In this document: one piece after another, positions 1 to 8,190 of the stretch
Position numbering within the stretch: position 1 is the stretch's first letter
Layout of the letters: the number at the start of each line of letters is the position of its first letter
Assembly (NCBI RefSeq): GCF_041911615.1
Contig: NZ_JAYROR010000040.1
Span: 47,150-111,149 of the forward strand
Length of the DNA: 64,000 nt
DNA from: Zoogloea sp041911615
GTDB taxonomy: Bacteria; Pseudomonadota; Gammaproteobacteria; Burkholderiales; Rhodocyclaceae
Direction: 5' to 3'
Notes under the pieces: generated by a model
Databases searched by the model: none
The model's input: the letters and a program-made list of their open reading frames with translations, nothing else
What the model was told of the DNA's origin: nothing
Position numbers and translations under genes: made by a program

Positions 1-6
1 GCTCAT
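1..6 (-). CDS. Start of a further minus-strand gene, cut by the window edge
   Basis: An ATG on the minus strand at 6..4 follows the TGA stop of the solute-binding protein gene (22..20) after a 13-base spacer with a G-rich stretch. Only two codons (Met-Ser) are visible. In sulfonate/nitrate-type transport operons the next gene is usually a permease or ATPase, but nothing of the product can be seen here, so the identity is unknown. Confidence 0.3.
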
Positions 7-19
7 GACCGCCCCCGCC

Positions 20-991
20 TCACTTCACCACGGCCCTGGCAAAGCCCGGCTCGACCAGCGCGTCGATCACGCCAACGACGTTGGTGTTCTTGCGCACCAG
101 GTCTTCCTCGACCAGGATCGGCGCGGCGGCCTTGAGGGCGGCGACGTGCTCGGCGCCCGGCACCGGGTTGCTGAAGTCGTTGCGCTTGAGCTGCAGCTTC
201 GCCACGTCGAGGGGCAGCCTGGCCTCCTCGGCGATCAGCTCGGCGGTCTTGCCCGGGTTGGCGATGATCCACTTGCGGGCCTTCTCGTAGGCGGCAATCA
301 CCCGGCGCACGTCGTCGGGATACTGCGTCGCGAAGCGCTCGGTGGTGCTCAGGAAGCCGTAAGTGTTGAAGGCCACGTTGCGGTGCAGGATGCGCGAGCC
401 GGCCTGCAGCTCGCTGCCCGCCATCAGCGGATCGAGGCCGGCCCAGGCGTCCACCCGGCCCTGCTCCAGCGCGGCGCGGCCGTCGGCGTGCTGCAGCGCG
501 AGGATTTCCACGTCGCTCTTGGCGAGCCCCTCCTGGTGCAGGCTGCGCAGCAGGAACAGGAAGGGATCGGTGCCCTTGGTGGCGGCGATCTTCTTGCCCT
601 TCAGATCCTTGAGCGACTTGATCGGCGAATCCTTCGCCACCAGCAGCGCCGTCCATTCCGGGCGCGAGAACACGTAGACGCTCTTGATCGGGTTGCCGTT
701 GGCCTTGGAGAGCACCGCGGCGAGGCCGGCGCTGGAGCCGAAATCCACGCTGCCGCTGTTGAGGAACTCCAGCGCCCGGTTGCTGCCCTGGCTCAGCACC
801 CACTTGATCGGCACGCCGTCGGCCTTGAACTCCTCCTCGAGCCAGCCGAAGCGCTTGAGCACCAGGCTGGGCGGCGAGTAGTAGGCGTAGTCGACGCGGA
901 TTTCCTTGGGATGGTCGGCGCCATGGGCGACGCCCGCGGCGGCCAGCAGGCCGGCCAGCGTGGCGGTGACGCGCTTGAAAAAGGCTTTCAT
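20..991 (-). CDS. ABC transporter solute-binding protein, aliphatic sulfonate (SsuA) type
   Basis: Periplasmic binding protein of about 323 residues, predicted to deliver an organosulfur or related anion to an ABC importer. The ATG at 991 is chosen because it opens a signal peptide: MKAFFKRV, then a hydrophobic Leu/Ala stretch and an AHGAD cleavage site near residue 24. An upstream in-frame start would add a non-secretory Pro/Arg-rich tail. The mature part has the features of the SsuA/ThiY-like fold: an early SNRALEFLNSGSVDFG segment, the LKDLKGKKIAATKGT segment, and a C-terminal region with NPGKTAELIAEE. The next gene begins 13 bases after the stop, suggesting an operon with permease/ATPase genes beyond the window. 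The substrate cannot be read from sequence; sulfonate, taurine or another organosulfonate are all possible. Confidence 0.85.
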   Translation of the reverse strand: MKAFFKRVTATLAGLLAAAGVAHGADHPKEIRVDYAYYSPPSLVLKRFGWLEEEFKADGVPIKWVLSQGSNRALEFLNSGSVDFGSSAGLAAVLSKANGNPIKSVYVFSRPEWTALLVAKDSPIKSLKDLKGKKIAATKGTDPFLFLLRSLHQEGLAKSDVEILALQHADGRAALEQGRVDAWAGLDPLMAGSELQAGSRILHRNVAFNTYGFLSTTERFATQYPDDVRRVIAAYEKARKWIIANPGKTAELIAEEARLPLDVAKLQLKRNDFSNPVPGAEHVAALKAAAPILVEEDLVRKNTNVVGVIDALVEPGFARAVVK

Positions 992-1193
992 CGGATGCGC
1001 TTTCGTCTGGATGGGAAAAATACGGGGGGCCGTCGTCCGCGCCGGCGCGGCCGGCGACAGGAGCGAACTGGCGCTGAGATCCTTCGGCGGCCGCCGGGGC
1101 GGCATGGGATGGCTTCGTCCACAGCGTTGGCAGAATTCGTGCCAGCGAAAAAAAGCCTTGAAAATCAGTGCGTCAGGCGCAAGACGCGGCGCC

Positions 1194-1249
1194 GGGCTGT
1201 TGCTTTCGCAGCAGCGCTGCGGGCGTCACTGCTGCGAAAGCAACAGCCC
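1194..1249. repeat. Perfect 21-bp inverted repeat in a divergent intergenic region
   Basis: Two perfect 21-base complementary arms (1194-1214 and 1229-1249) flank a 14-base loop. The arms start GGGCTGTTGC and end GCAACAGCCC. It lies in the 469-bp spacer 992-1460 between the divergent solute-binding protein and chemoreceptor genes, which otherwise shows no convincing gene. There is no T-tract on either side, so it is not a standard intrinsic terminator. A cruciform, an operator, or the trace of a small mobile repeat are possible. Confidence 0.8.
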
Positions 1250-1460
1250 CATCCGCCCCGGCCCCGCCCGAAGCACGGCGGAGGAATCCCTGGCGCAGGG
1301 CCGCCCGGCCCGTCACGCCCCCTGCCGGTGCGCCCGCATTCGTCGGTCTTCCCCTGCATCGGCTCGACCTAGAGGTTTTCGCCCGGCCGCCGATCTATCC
1401 CCTTGCCTATAACTTTAGTAGTAGATCGGCGAGCCCAGGCGGCCGCCCGAGGGGAACACC

Positions 1461-3512
1461 ATGAAATCGATCAAGCGCATGTCCCTGAGTCACCAGTTCG
1501 TCGGGGCGTCGATCCTGCTCGGGGGGCTGGTGATCCTCGGGCTGGCGATCTTCGTCTCGACCTACACCTACCGCCTGAGCCTCGATCACGCCAACCGGGA
1601 GGTCTCGGGCCAGATCCACAGCCTGCGCCGGATGGTGGATGCCACCCACGAGATCAGCGTCGGGCTGACCGACAAGGTGTCGTCGATCCTGCTCTCCCAG
1701 TTTCCCGAGCCCTTCGTGCTGCAGCCGGATCGCGTGGTCCGGGTGGGCGCGGCGGACACGCCGACGCTCGAATACCACGGCAAACCGCTCAACCTCGACT
1801 TCAGCGTGCCCGACGCCTTCGCCCGCACCACCGGTGGCGTGGCGACCCTGTTCGCCCGCAAGGGCGACGACTTCGTGCGGGTGACCACCTCGCTGACCAC
1901 CGAAAAGGGCGAGCGGGCCATCGGCACGCAGCTCGACGCCGACCACCCGGCGCGCGCGCGGCTGCTGGCGGGCGAGCCCTACCTGGGCGTCGCCAAGCTG
2001 TTCGGACGCCAGTACATGACCAAGTACACGCCGGCCCGGGACAAGGACGGCCGGGTGGTGGGGGCACTGTTCGTCGGCTTCGACCTGACACCGGTGATCG
2101 CCAGCCTCAAGGCCACGCTGGACGACATCAAGTTCGGCACCACCGGCTACGCCTTCGCGTTCCGCTCGGCGGGCAAGGAGAAGGGGCTGATGCTGTTCCA
2201 CCCGCTGCTGGTGGGGCGCAACGCCGCCGACGTGATCGACGCCGATGGCGGCCGGCCGATGGAGGCGATGCTGCGCTCGCCGTCCGGCCATCTCAACTAC
2301 CCGTGGAAGGAGGCCGACGGCTCGGCGCGGGTGAAGGTCGCGTTCTTCGAGCAGACCGACAGCCTGGGCGGCCTGGTGGTGGCGGGCAGCGGCTACCAGG
2401 AGGACTTCACCGCCGAGAGCACGACGCTGCGCAACATGATCCTGGGCGCGGCGGCGGCGGCGGCCCTGGTGCTGGCGGTGCTGTTGTACCTGTTCATCAC
2501 CCGCCAGCTGCGGCCGGTGAGGGGCATCGTCGAGGTGCTCGACCGCATCGGTGCCGGCGACCTTCAGGCCCGCACCCGCAGCACGCCCCACCCCACCGAC
2601 ACCCGCAACGAACTGGACGTCATCGCCGCCCGCATCGACGCCTCCTCGGCCAACATGGGCGCGCTGATCGGCGCACTGCGCGAGCACGCCGTCGAGGTGG
2701 AGCACACCGCGGCGGCCCTCTCTCGCACCTCGGACGCCCTGGCCAGCGCCGCCGCCACCCAGAGCGAGGCCTCGTCGGCCATGGCCGCCGGCGTCGAAGA
2801 GATGGCGGTCAGCATCAACCACGTGAGCGACAACGCCCACAGTGCCGACGACTACACCCACCAGACGCGCCGTCAGGCCGGGCTGGGCCGGGAGGCGGCG
2901 AACGCGGCGATCGCCCAGATGAACACCATCGCGGATGCCGTGGCCGATGCCGCGACGCGCATCCAGCACCTGGGCGAGGCGTCGGAGCGGATCTCGACGG
3001 TGGTGTCGGTGATCCGCGAGGTGGCCGACCAGACCAACCTGCTGGCCCTCAACGCCGCCATCGAGGCCGCCCGCGCCGGCGAGCAGGGGCGCGGCTTCGC
3101 GGTGGTGGCGGACGAGGTGCGCAAGCTCGCCGAACGCACCGCCGCATCGACCCAGGAGATCGCCGAAGTGGTGAATTCGATCCAGGCTGGGGCGGCCCAG
3201 GCGATCCAGGGCATGGCATCGGCCCGCGGGCGGGTGGCCGAGGGCGCGGTGAAGGTGGAGGCGTCGGGGCGCACGATGGTCGAGATCGAGGCCGGCGCCA
3301 GCGACGTGGCGACGATTACCGCCGACATGTCGCTGGCCCTGCGCGAGCAGGCCTCGGCCAGCAACGGCATCGGCGAGGAAGTGGAGCGGATCAGCCGCTT
3401 GTCGGAGCAGAACGACGCCTCGGCCCGCGAGGCGCTGGCCGCGGCCAGAGCCCTCGAGCGCGTCGCCCACCGCATGAGCGAGGCGGTCGGCCGCTTCCGC
3501 GTGGGGGCCTGA
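1461..3512 (+). CDS. Methyl-accepting chemotaxis protein with a periplasmic Cache domain
   Basis: A 683-residue chemoreceptor that would pass ligand occupancy to CheW/CheA at the cell pole. Residues about 12-34 form the first membrane helix, about 40-320 a Cache-type sensory domain (with a KYTPARDKDGRVVGALFVG segment typical of sCache/Cache_3 folds), and about 326-346 an Ala/Leu-rich second helix. A HAMP linker follows (about 347-400), then the cytoplasmic signalling coil. The highly conserved hairpin tip lies near 519-560 (EVADQTNLLALNAAIEAARA, then GRGFAVVADEVRKLAERT). No C-terminal CheR/CheB pentapeptide is seen; the protein ends in RVGA. The ATG follows a GAGGGGA ribosome site. The divergent solute-binding gene could supply the sensed ligand, but this is only a neighbourhood argument. 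Confidence 0.93.
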   Translation: MKSIKRMSLSHQFVGASILLGGLVILGLAIFVSTYTYRLSLDHANREVSGQIHSLRRMVDATHEISVGLTDKVSSILLSQFPEPFVLQPDRVVRVGAADTPTLEYHGKPLNLDFSVPDAFARTTGGVATLFARKGDDFVRVTTSLTTEKGERAIGTQLDADHPARARLLAGEPYLGVAKLFGRQYMTKYTPARDKDGRVVGALFVGFDLTPVIASLKATLDDIKFGTTGYAFAFRSAGKEKGLMLFHPLLVGRNAADVIDADGGRPMEAMLRSPSGHLNYPWKEADGSARVKVAFFEQTDSLGGLVVAGSGYQEDFTAESTTLRNMILGAAAAAALVLAVLLYLFITRQLRPVRGIVEVLDRIGAGDLQARTRSTPHPTDTRNELDVIAARIDASSANMGALIGALREHAVEVEHTAAALSRTSDALASAAATQSEASSAMAAGVEEMAVSINHVSDNAHSADDYTHQTRRQAGLGREAANAAIAQMNTIADAVADAATRIQHLGEASERISTVVSVIREVADQTNLLALNAAIEAARAGEQGRGFAVVADEVRKLAERTAASTQEIAEVVNSIQAGAAQAIQGMASARGRVAEGAVKVEASGRTMVEIEAGASDVATITADMSLALREQASASNGIGEEVERISRLSEQNDASAREALAAARALERVAHRMSEAVGRFRVGA

Positions 3513-3521
3513 GCCCGCCGG

Positions 3522-3552
3522 AAAAAAACGCCCCGGCTCGTCCGCCGGGGCG
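3522..3552 (-). terminator. Intrinsic terminator of the phenylacetate operon
   Basis: On the minus strand a perfect 8-bp GC stem (CGCCCCGG with CCGGGGCG, 3529-3552, 8-base loop) is followed directly by seven Ts (3522-3528). It lies 25 bases beyond the paaE stop codon and between two convergent genes. Confidence 0.88.
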
Positions 3553-3576
3553 CCGCACGCTGGAGGACGGGCCGCT

Positions 3577-4671
3577 TCAGCGCTCGTCGAAGCTCACCAG
3601 CAGGCGGCCGCTGGTGGGGCGGGCCTGGCAGCTGAGCACGAAGCCCTGGGCCATCTCGGCGGCTTCGAGGGTGAAGTTCTTGTCCATCTCGACGCTGCCT
3701 TCGAGCACCTTGGCGCGGCAGGTGCAGCACACGCCGGCCTTGCACGAGAACGGCAGATCGAGCCCGGCGTTGAGGGCCACGTCAAGCACGTGCTCGTTGG
3801 GGGCCATCGCCATCTCGTGCTCCTTGCCGTCGAGCACGACGGTGAGCGCCACCGTCCTGGCGGCCTCGGACACCGCGTCGCGCGGCCCGGTGGGCACCTT
3901 GCCGGCGGGCAGCGGGGTGTTGGCGGTGAAACGCTCGGTGTAGATGCGGTCCTCACGCACGCCGGCTTCACGCAGCGCCTGCTCGGTGGCCTCGATCATC
4001 GCCTCGGGGCCGCAGATGAAGACTTCGTCCATGCTCGCCGCGGGCAGCAGCGCGGCGACGATGGCCTTGACCTTGTCGCCGTCGATGCGGCCCTGGAGCA
4101 GGTCTACTTCCTGCGCCTGACGGGACAGCACGTGGATCAGGGTGAGGCGGTCGCGGTAGCGGTCCTTCAGGTCCTGCAAGGCTTCGTTGAACATCACCGA
4201 CGACATGCGGCGGTTGCCATACACCAGCGTGAACTTGGATTCCGGCTGCTCTTCGAGCGTGGTGGCGGCGATCGACAGGATCGGGGTGATGCCCGAACCG
4301 GCGGCGAAGCCCACGCGATGGATCGCGCGCTGCTTCTTGACGACGAAACGGCCGTCCGGCGGCATCACCTGGATGGTGTCGCCGGCCTTGACCGACTGAG
4401 CCGCCCAGTTGGAGAACAGGCCGCCGTCCACCGGACGGATGCCCACCTCCAGCTCGCCGGCCTTGGCGAGGCGGCTGCGCGGGCAGCTGATCGAGTAGCT
4501 GCGGCGCACGTCCTGGCCGTCGATGGTGGCGCGCAGGGTCAGGAACTGACCGGGCTCGAAGGCGAAGCGCTCCCGCGCGTCGGCGGGGATGTCGAAGGTG
4601 ATCGCCACCGCGCCGGCCGCTTCGGGGCTGACGCGCTTGACGGTGAGATCGTGAAAACGGAGGGCTGACAT
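3577..4671 (-). CDS. paaE: Phenylacetyl-CoA 1,2-epoxidase, reductase subunit PaaE
   Basis: Iron-sulfur flavoprotein (364 residues) that passes electrons from NAD(P)H to the diiron oxygenase PaaA in the multicomponent ring epoxidase. The N-terminal half is a ferredoxin-NADP reductase fold, with FAD-binding RSYSIS near residue 96 and a nucleotide-binding GSGITP. The C-terminal plant-type [2Fe-2S] domain carries Cys310, Cys315, Cys318 and Cys348 (CKAGVCCTC ... LSC). Domain order (FNR first, ferredoxin last) and length match PaaE. It is the last gene of the operon, 21 bases after paaD, and is followed by a strong terminator. Confidence 0.96.
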   Translation of the reverse strand: MSALRFHDLTVKRVSPEAAGAVAITFDIPADARERFAFEPGQFLTLRATIDGQDVRRSYSISCPRSRLAKAGELEVGIRPVDGGLFSNWAAQSVKAGDTIQVMPPDGRFVVKKQRAIHRVGFAAGSGITPILSIAATTLEEQPESKFTLVYGNRRMSSVMFNEALQDLKDRYRDRLTLIHVLSRQAQEVDLLQGRIDGDKVKAIVAALLPAASMDEVFICGPEAMIEATEQALREAGVREDRIYTERFTANTPLPAGKVPTGPRDAVSEAARTVALTVVLDGKEHEMAMAPNEHVLDVALNAGLDLPFSCKAGVCCTCRAKVLEGSVEMDKNFTLEAAEMAQGFVLSCQARPTSGRLLVSFDER

Positions 4672-4692
4672 TTTTCGTGGGCTCCGGTAAGC

Positions 4693-5223
4693 CTAATACG
4701 GCTTGAAGTAATCAAAGGGCTCCTGACAGTCGAGGCACTTGTAGAGCGCCTTGCAGGCCGTGGAGCCGAACTGGCTGGAGACGACGGTATGGCTGGAGCC
4801 GCAGTGCGGGCAGCTCACCGCGTCGGCCACCGGGCGCCGCATGAAGCGCATCACGCTGACGTCCGGCGCCGGGCGGGTGTGCGGCGGCGCGATGCCGTAG
4901 GCGCGCAGCTTTTCCTTGGCGGCCTCGCTCATCCAGTCGGTCGTCCAGGCCGGCGCCAGCTGGGTGACGACCCGCGCCGGAATGCCGGCGGCGTCGAGCG
5001 TGGCGCGCACGTCGTCCTCGATCTGCCCCATCGCCGGACAGCCGCTGTAGGTGGGCGTGATGACCACCTCGAGGCCATCCGGCGTGGCGCGCACCGCGCG
5101 CAGGATGCCCAGCTCACGCAGGGTGACGACCGGAATCTCCGGGTCGGTCAGGCTTTCCAGTGCGGCCCAGACTCGGGCGCAGGCATCGTCGGGCGCGGCG
5201 CTCACTGTGTCACCAGCAGCCAT
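4693..5223 (-). CDS. paaD: Phenylacetyl-CoA epoxidase assembly subunit PaaD
   Basis: A 176-residue PaaD protein, thought to help insert iron or iron-sulfur cofactors into the epoxidase system. Residues about 12-100 are a MIP18/DUF59 domain (LTDPEIPVVTLRELGI, then TPTYSGCPAM with the conserved Cys). The C-terminal 45 residues form a zinc-ribbon-like module with paired cysteines (CPHCGSSHT ... ACKALYKCLDCQEPFDYF). The ATG at 5223 overlaps the paaC end by 14 bases. A GTG at 5205 just after the paaC stop is an alternative start, and the first six residues are not conserved enough to decide. Confidence 0.95.
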   Translation of the reverse strand: MAAGDTVSAAPDDACARVWAALESLTDPEIPVVTLRELGILRAVRATPDGLEVVITPTYSGCPAMGQIEDDVRATLDAAGIPARVVTQLAPAWTTDWMSEAAKEKLRAYGIAPPHTRPAPDVSVMRFMRRPVADAVSCPHCGSSHTVVSSQFGSTACKALYKCLDCQEPFDYFKPY

Positions 5224-5992
5224 TGGGGTGAGCGCGGGCGAGGCTCTGCATCTCGGCGAGCAGGTAGCTCAGGTGCTCGGAGTGCAGGCCCAGCTTGCCC
5301 TGGGTGACGTAGCCGCGGAAGGCCGGGCGGGTCAGGGTCGCCTCGGCCAGCGCGTCGTTCACCAGCGCGTCCCAGCCGGCGCGGAGCGTGCGCACGTCCA
5401 CGCCGACGCCCGCCTCCACCGCTGCCGTCTCGACCGGGCTGGGGAGCCAGAACTCCTCGGTGTAGGGCATCAGGTGATCCACCGCGGCCTGGGCCCGGGC
5501 GTGGGATTCGTCGGTGCCGTCGCCGAGGCGCAGCAGCCAGTCGCGGGAATGGTGCAGGTGGTAGGTGGCCTCCTTCAGCGACTTGGCGGCGATGGCGGCC
5601 AGCTCGCCGTCGGACGACCGGGTGAGCGTGTCCCACAGGTGCACCATCAGCGCCGAGTACAGGAAGTTGCGCACGATGGTGGTGGCGTAATCCCGGTCGG
5701 AGGCGGCATAGCCCACCAGCGGGCCGTGGTGCGGCAACTCCAGCAGCGTGTAGTTGCGAAACTCGGCGGCGTCGCGGAAGTAGGCGAGGCTGTCCTCGGT
5801 GGCGCCGCCGCCCTTCAGCGTGGCGGCGCGCTGGTAGAGCAGCCGGGCCTGGCCGATGAGGTCGAGGCTGACGTTGGCCAGCGCCAGGTCTTCCTCGAGG
5901 ATCGGGCCGTGGCCGCACCATTCGGCGTCGCGCTGGCCGAGGATCACCGCGTTGTCGGCCAGATGCAGCAGGTAGTCGACGATCGTGCTCAT
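5210..5992 (-). CDS. paaC: Phenylacetyl-CoA epoxidase structural subunit PaaC
   Basis: Structural partner (260 residues) of the catalytic subunit PaaA; PaaA-PaaC pairs form the core of the epoxidase. It is a ferritin-like four-helix protein with EDLALANVSLDLIGQARLLY near residue 30 and a later helix containing KEATYHLHHSRDWLLRLGDG. The start ATG overlaps the paaB stop in a TGATG junction, which decides the start and implies translational coupling. Confidence 0.96.
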   Translation of the reverse strand: MSTIVDYLLHLADNAVILGQRDAEWCGHGPILEEDLALANVSLDLIGQARLLYQRAATLKGGGATEDSLAYFRDAAEFRNYTLLELPHHGPLVGYAASDRDYATTIVRNFLYSALMVHLWDTLTRSSDGELAAIAAKSLKEATYHLHHSRDWLLRLGDGTDESHARAQAAVDHLMPYTEEFWLPSPVETAAVEAGVGVDVRTLRAGWDALVNDALAEATLTRPAFRGYVTQGKLGLHSEHLSYLLAEMQSLARAHPNGCW

Positions 5993-6288
5993 CACATGTG
6001 CCCCACTTCTTCCGGGATCTCGTAGAAGGTCGGGTGGCGGTAGATCTTGTCGGCCGCGGGGTCGAACAGCTCGCCCTTGTCGTCGGGGTTGCTGGCGGTG
6101 ATCGCGGCGGACGGCACGACCCAGATGCTCACGCCTTCCTGGCGGCGGGTGTAGACGTCGCGCGCCATGTGCAGCGCCTGGGACGCGTCGGCGGCGTGCA
6201 GGCTGCCGCAGTGCTTGTGCTCGAGGCCCTGCTTGCTGCGGACGAAAACTTCCCAGAGGGGCCATTCCTTGAGTGCGGGGGTGGTCAT
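5992..6288 (-). CDS. paaB: Phenylacetyl-CoA epoxidase subunit PaaB
   Basis: Small subunit (98 residues) bridging PaaAC heterodimers in the epoxidase complex. It begins MTTPALKEWPLWEVFVRSK and contains HCGSLHAADASQALHMARDVYTRR and a VPSAAI segment, the hallmark of the family, with the usual length of about 95 residues. It overlaps paaA by four bases (ATGA) upstream and paaC by one base downstream. Confidence 0.97.
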   Translation of the reverse strand: MTTPALKEWPLWEVFVRSKQGLEHKHCGSLHAADASQALHMARDVYTRRQEGVSIWVVPSAAITASNPDDKGELFDPAADKIYRHPTFYEIPEEVGHM

Positions 6289-7289
6289 GCTGCCTCCTTG
6301 TTGGCGCGTTCTTGCTGTTTGCGTGCGTAGGCCTGGGCCGCGTCGCGGACCCACTGGCCGTCGTTGTGGGCCTTGACCCGGGTGGACAGGCGTTCCTTGT
6401 TGCAGGGGCCGTTGCCTTCGACGGTGTCCCAGAATTCCTGCCAGTCGATCTGGCCGTAGTCGTGGTGCTGGCGTTCCTCGTTCCACTTGAGGTCGGGGTC
6501 GGGCAGCGTGACGCCGAGCACCTGGGCCTGGGGCACCGTGGCGTCGATGAACTTCTGACGCAGGTCGTCGTTGCTGATGCGCTTGATGCCCCAGCGCATG
6601 CCCTGCGCGCTGTTGGGGCTGTCGGCGTCCGGCGGCCCGAACATGGCGAGGCACTTCCACCACCAGCGATTGACCGCGTCCTGCACCATGGCCTTCTGTT
6701 CGTCAGTGCCCTTCATCATCACCAGCAGGGCCTCGTAGCCCTGGCGCTGGTGGAAGGACTCCTCCTTGCACACGCGCACCATCGCGCGGGCGTAGGGGCC
6801 GTAGGAGCAGCGGCACAGCGGGATCTGGTTCATGATCGCGGCGCCATCCACCAGCCAGCCGATCACGCCCACGTCGGCCCAGGTGAGGGTCGGGTAGTTG
6901 AAGATCGAGCTGTACTTGGCGCGGCCGGAGTGCAGGCCTTCGAGCATCTGGTCGCGGCTGGTGCCGAGGGTCTCGGCGGCGGAGTAGAGGTAGAGGCCGT
7001 GGCCGCCCTCGTCCTGCACCTTGGCGATCAGGATGGCCTTGCGCTTGAGGCTGGGGGCGCGGGAAATCCAGTTGCCTTCGGGCAGCATGCCGACGATCTC
7101 GCTGTGGGCGTGCTGGCTGATCTGGCGGACCAGGGTGCGGCGGTAGGCCTCGGGCATCCAGTCCTGGGGTTCGATGCGGCCGTCGGCGTCGATGCGGGCA
7201 TCGAAGCGGGCCATCAGTTCCGGGTCTTCGGTGGTCGAGACGGTGGGCTTGGGGCCTTTGTCCGAGACGCTGAAGGATTGGGTATACAT
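6285..7289 (-). CDS. paaA: Phenylacetyl-CoA 1,2-epoxidase catalytic subunit PaaA
   Basis: Diiron oxygenase subunit (334 residues) that inserts one oxygen atom into the ring of phenylacetyl-CoA, giving ring-1,2-epoxyphenylacetyl-CoA. The two ferritin-like ligand motifs are visible: KVQDEGGHGLYLY (Glu94, His97) and CKEESFHQRQGY (Glu176/177, His180). Length and N-terminus (MYTQSFSVSDKG) match the family. A clear AGGAGAG ribosome site precedes the ATG. It follows an enoyl-CoA hydratase gene after 36 bases and overlaps paaB, so paaABCDE is the distal block of one long operon. Confidence 0.97.
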   Translation of the reverse strand: MYTQSFSVSDKGPKPTVSTTEDPELMARFDARIDADGRIEPQDWMPEAYRRTLVRQISQHAHSEIVGMLPEGNWISRAPSLKRKAILIAKVQDEGGHGLYLYSAAETLGTSRDQMLEGLHSGRAKYSSIFNYPTLTWADVGVIGWLVDGAAIMNQIPLCRCSYGPYARAMVRVCKEESFHQRQGYEALLVMMKGTDEQKAMVQDAVNRWWWKCLAMFGPPDADSPNSAQGMRWGIKRISNDDLRQKFIDATVPQAQVLGVTLPDPDLKWNEERQHHDYGQIDWQEFWDTVEGNGPCNKERLSTRVKAHNDGQWVRDAAQAYARKQQERANKEAA

Positions 7290-7325
7290 GGTGCTCTCTC
7301 CTGTGGGGTTGGACCGTCGGAACGG

Positions 7326-8114
7326 TCAGAGAAGCCAGGCCGGCGTGCGTTTCTCGAGGAAGGCGGCGACGCCGTCCTTCGCTTCGTCGGTGGCGCGCCG
7401 GCGGGCGATGCGCTGGGCGGTTTCCTCGCAGAGGGTCGCGTCGATGGGACGGCCATCGACCGCGGCGATCAGATCCTTGGCGGCTTTCTGGGCCTGCGGT
7501 GCGCAGCCGATCAGGGTTTCGGCCAGCGCGGCGACGGCGGCATCGAGCCGGTCCACCGCCACCACTTCGCCCACCAGCCCGATCTCGAGCGCGCGACGGG
7601 CGTCGATGCGCTCGGCGCTCTGGAAGAAGCGCAGCGCGTGGCGCGGACCGACAGCACGCAGCACGTAGGGGCTGATGACCGAGGGGATGATTCCGAACTT
7701 CACCTCGGAGGTGGAAAAGCTGGCGTCCGCCGCCGCAATGGCCATGTCGCAAGCCGCCGTGAGGCCGGTGCCACCGCCCAGCGCCGCACCCTGGACACGG
7801 GCAATGGACGGCTTCGACAGGTTCGACAGCGTGTGTAGCATCCCGGCGAAGCGGCGCGCATCGGCGAGGTTCTCGGTCTCGCCGTAGCCGGCGGCGCGGC
7901 GCATCCAGTTGAGGTCGGCGCCGGCCGAGAAGTGCTTGCCCCGGCCGCCCAGCACCACGACGCGCACGGCGGCGTCGGCGTCGAGTTCGGCGCAGGCGGC
8001 GGCCAGCTCGTCGATGAGCTGCTCGTCGAAGGCGTTGAAGACCGCCGGACGGTTCATCCAGATCGTCGCGACGCGGCCGGCACGTTCGATCTCGAGGGAT
8101 TGGTAGGTAGCCAT
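7326..8114 (-). CDS. Enoyl-CoA hydratase/isomerase family protein, probable PaaF role
   Basis: A crotonase-fold protein of 262 residues. The oxyanion-hole segments HFSAGADLNWM (about 64) and GAALGGGTGLTAACD (about 110), and a C-terminal FLEKRTPAW, are present. Active-site-like residues in STSEVKFGIIPSVISPYVL resemble methylglutaconyl-CoA hydratases (LiuC type). Within the operon the missing step is hydration of 2,3-dehydroadipyl-CoA (PaaF), since paaG is encoded separately at 13953-14747, so PaaF function is the likeliest. This is inferred from context, not proven by residues. The ATG at 8114 (MATYQSL) is chosen because the upstream extension is Pro/Arg-rich. Confidence 0.82.
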   Translation of the reverse strand: MATYQSLEIERAGRVATIWMNRPAVFNAFDEQLIDELAAACAELDADAAVRVVVLGGRGKHFSAGADLNWMRRAAGYGETENLADARRFAGMLHTLSNLSKPSIARVQGAALGGGTGLTAACDMAIAAADASFSTSEVKFGIIPSVISPYVLRAVGPRHALRFFQSAERIDARRALEIGLVGEVVAVDRLDAAVAALAETLIGCAPQAQKAAKDLIAAVDGRPIDATLCEETAQRIARRRATDEAKDGVAAFLEKRTPAWLL

Positions 8115-8190
8115 TTTTGTCTGGTGCGCTAAGGGGTCGGGACGACGGGGCGAGGGGCCGGGCACGAAAGCCGTCCCCTCGCGCCTCGTC

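Noticed and set aside
1403..3943. An 846-codon frame on the plus strand overlapping the chemoreceptor and paaE
   Set aside because: It is a shifted frame over the clearly coding chemoreceptor gene, and its product is Arg/Gly/Ala-rich without any domain.
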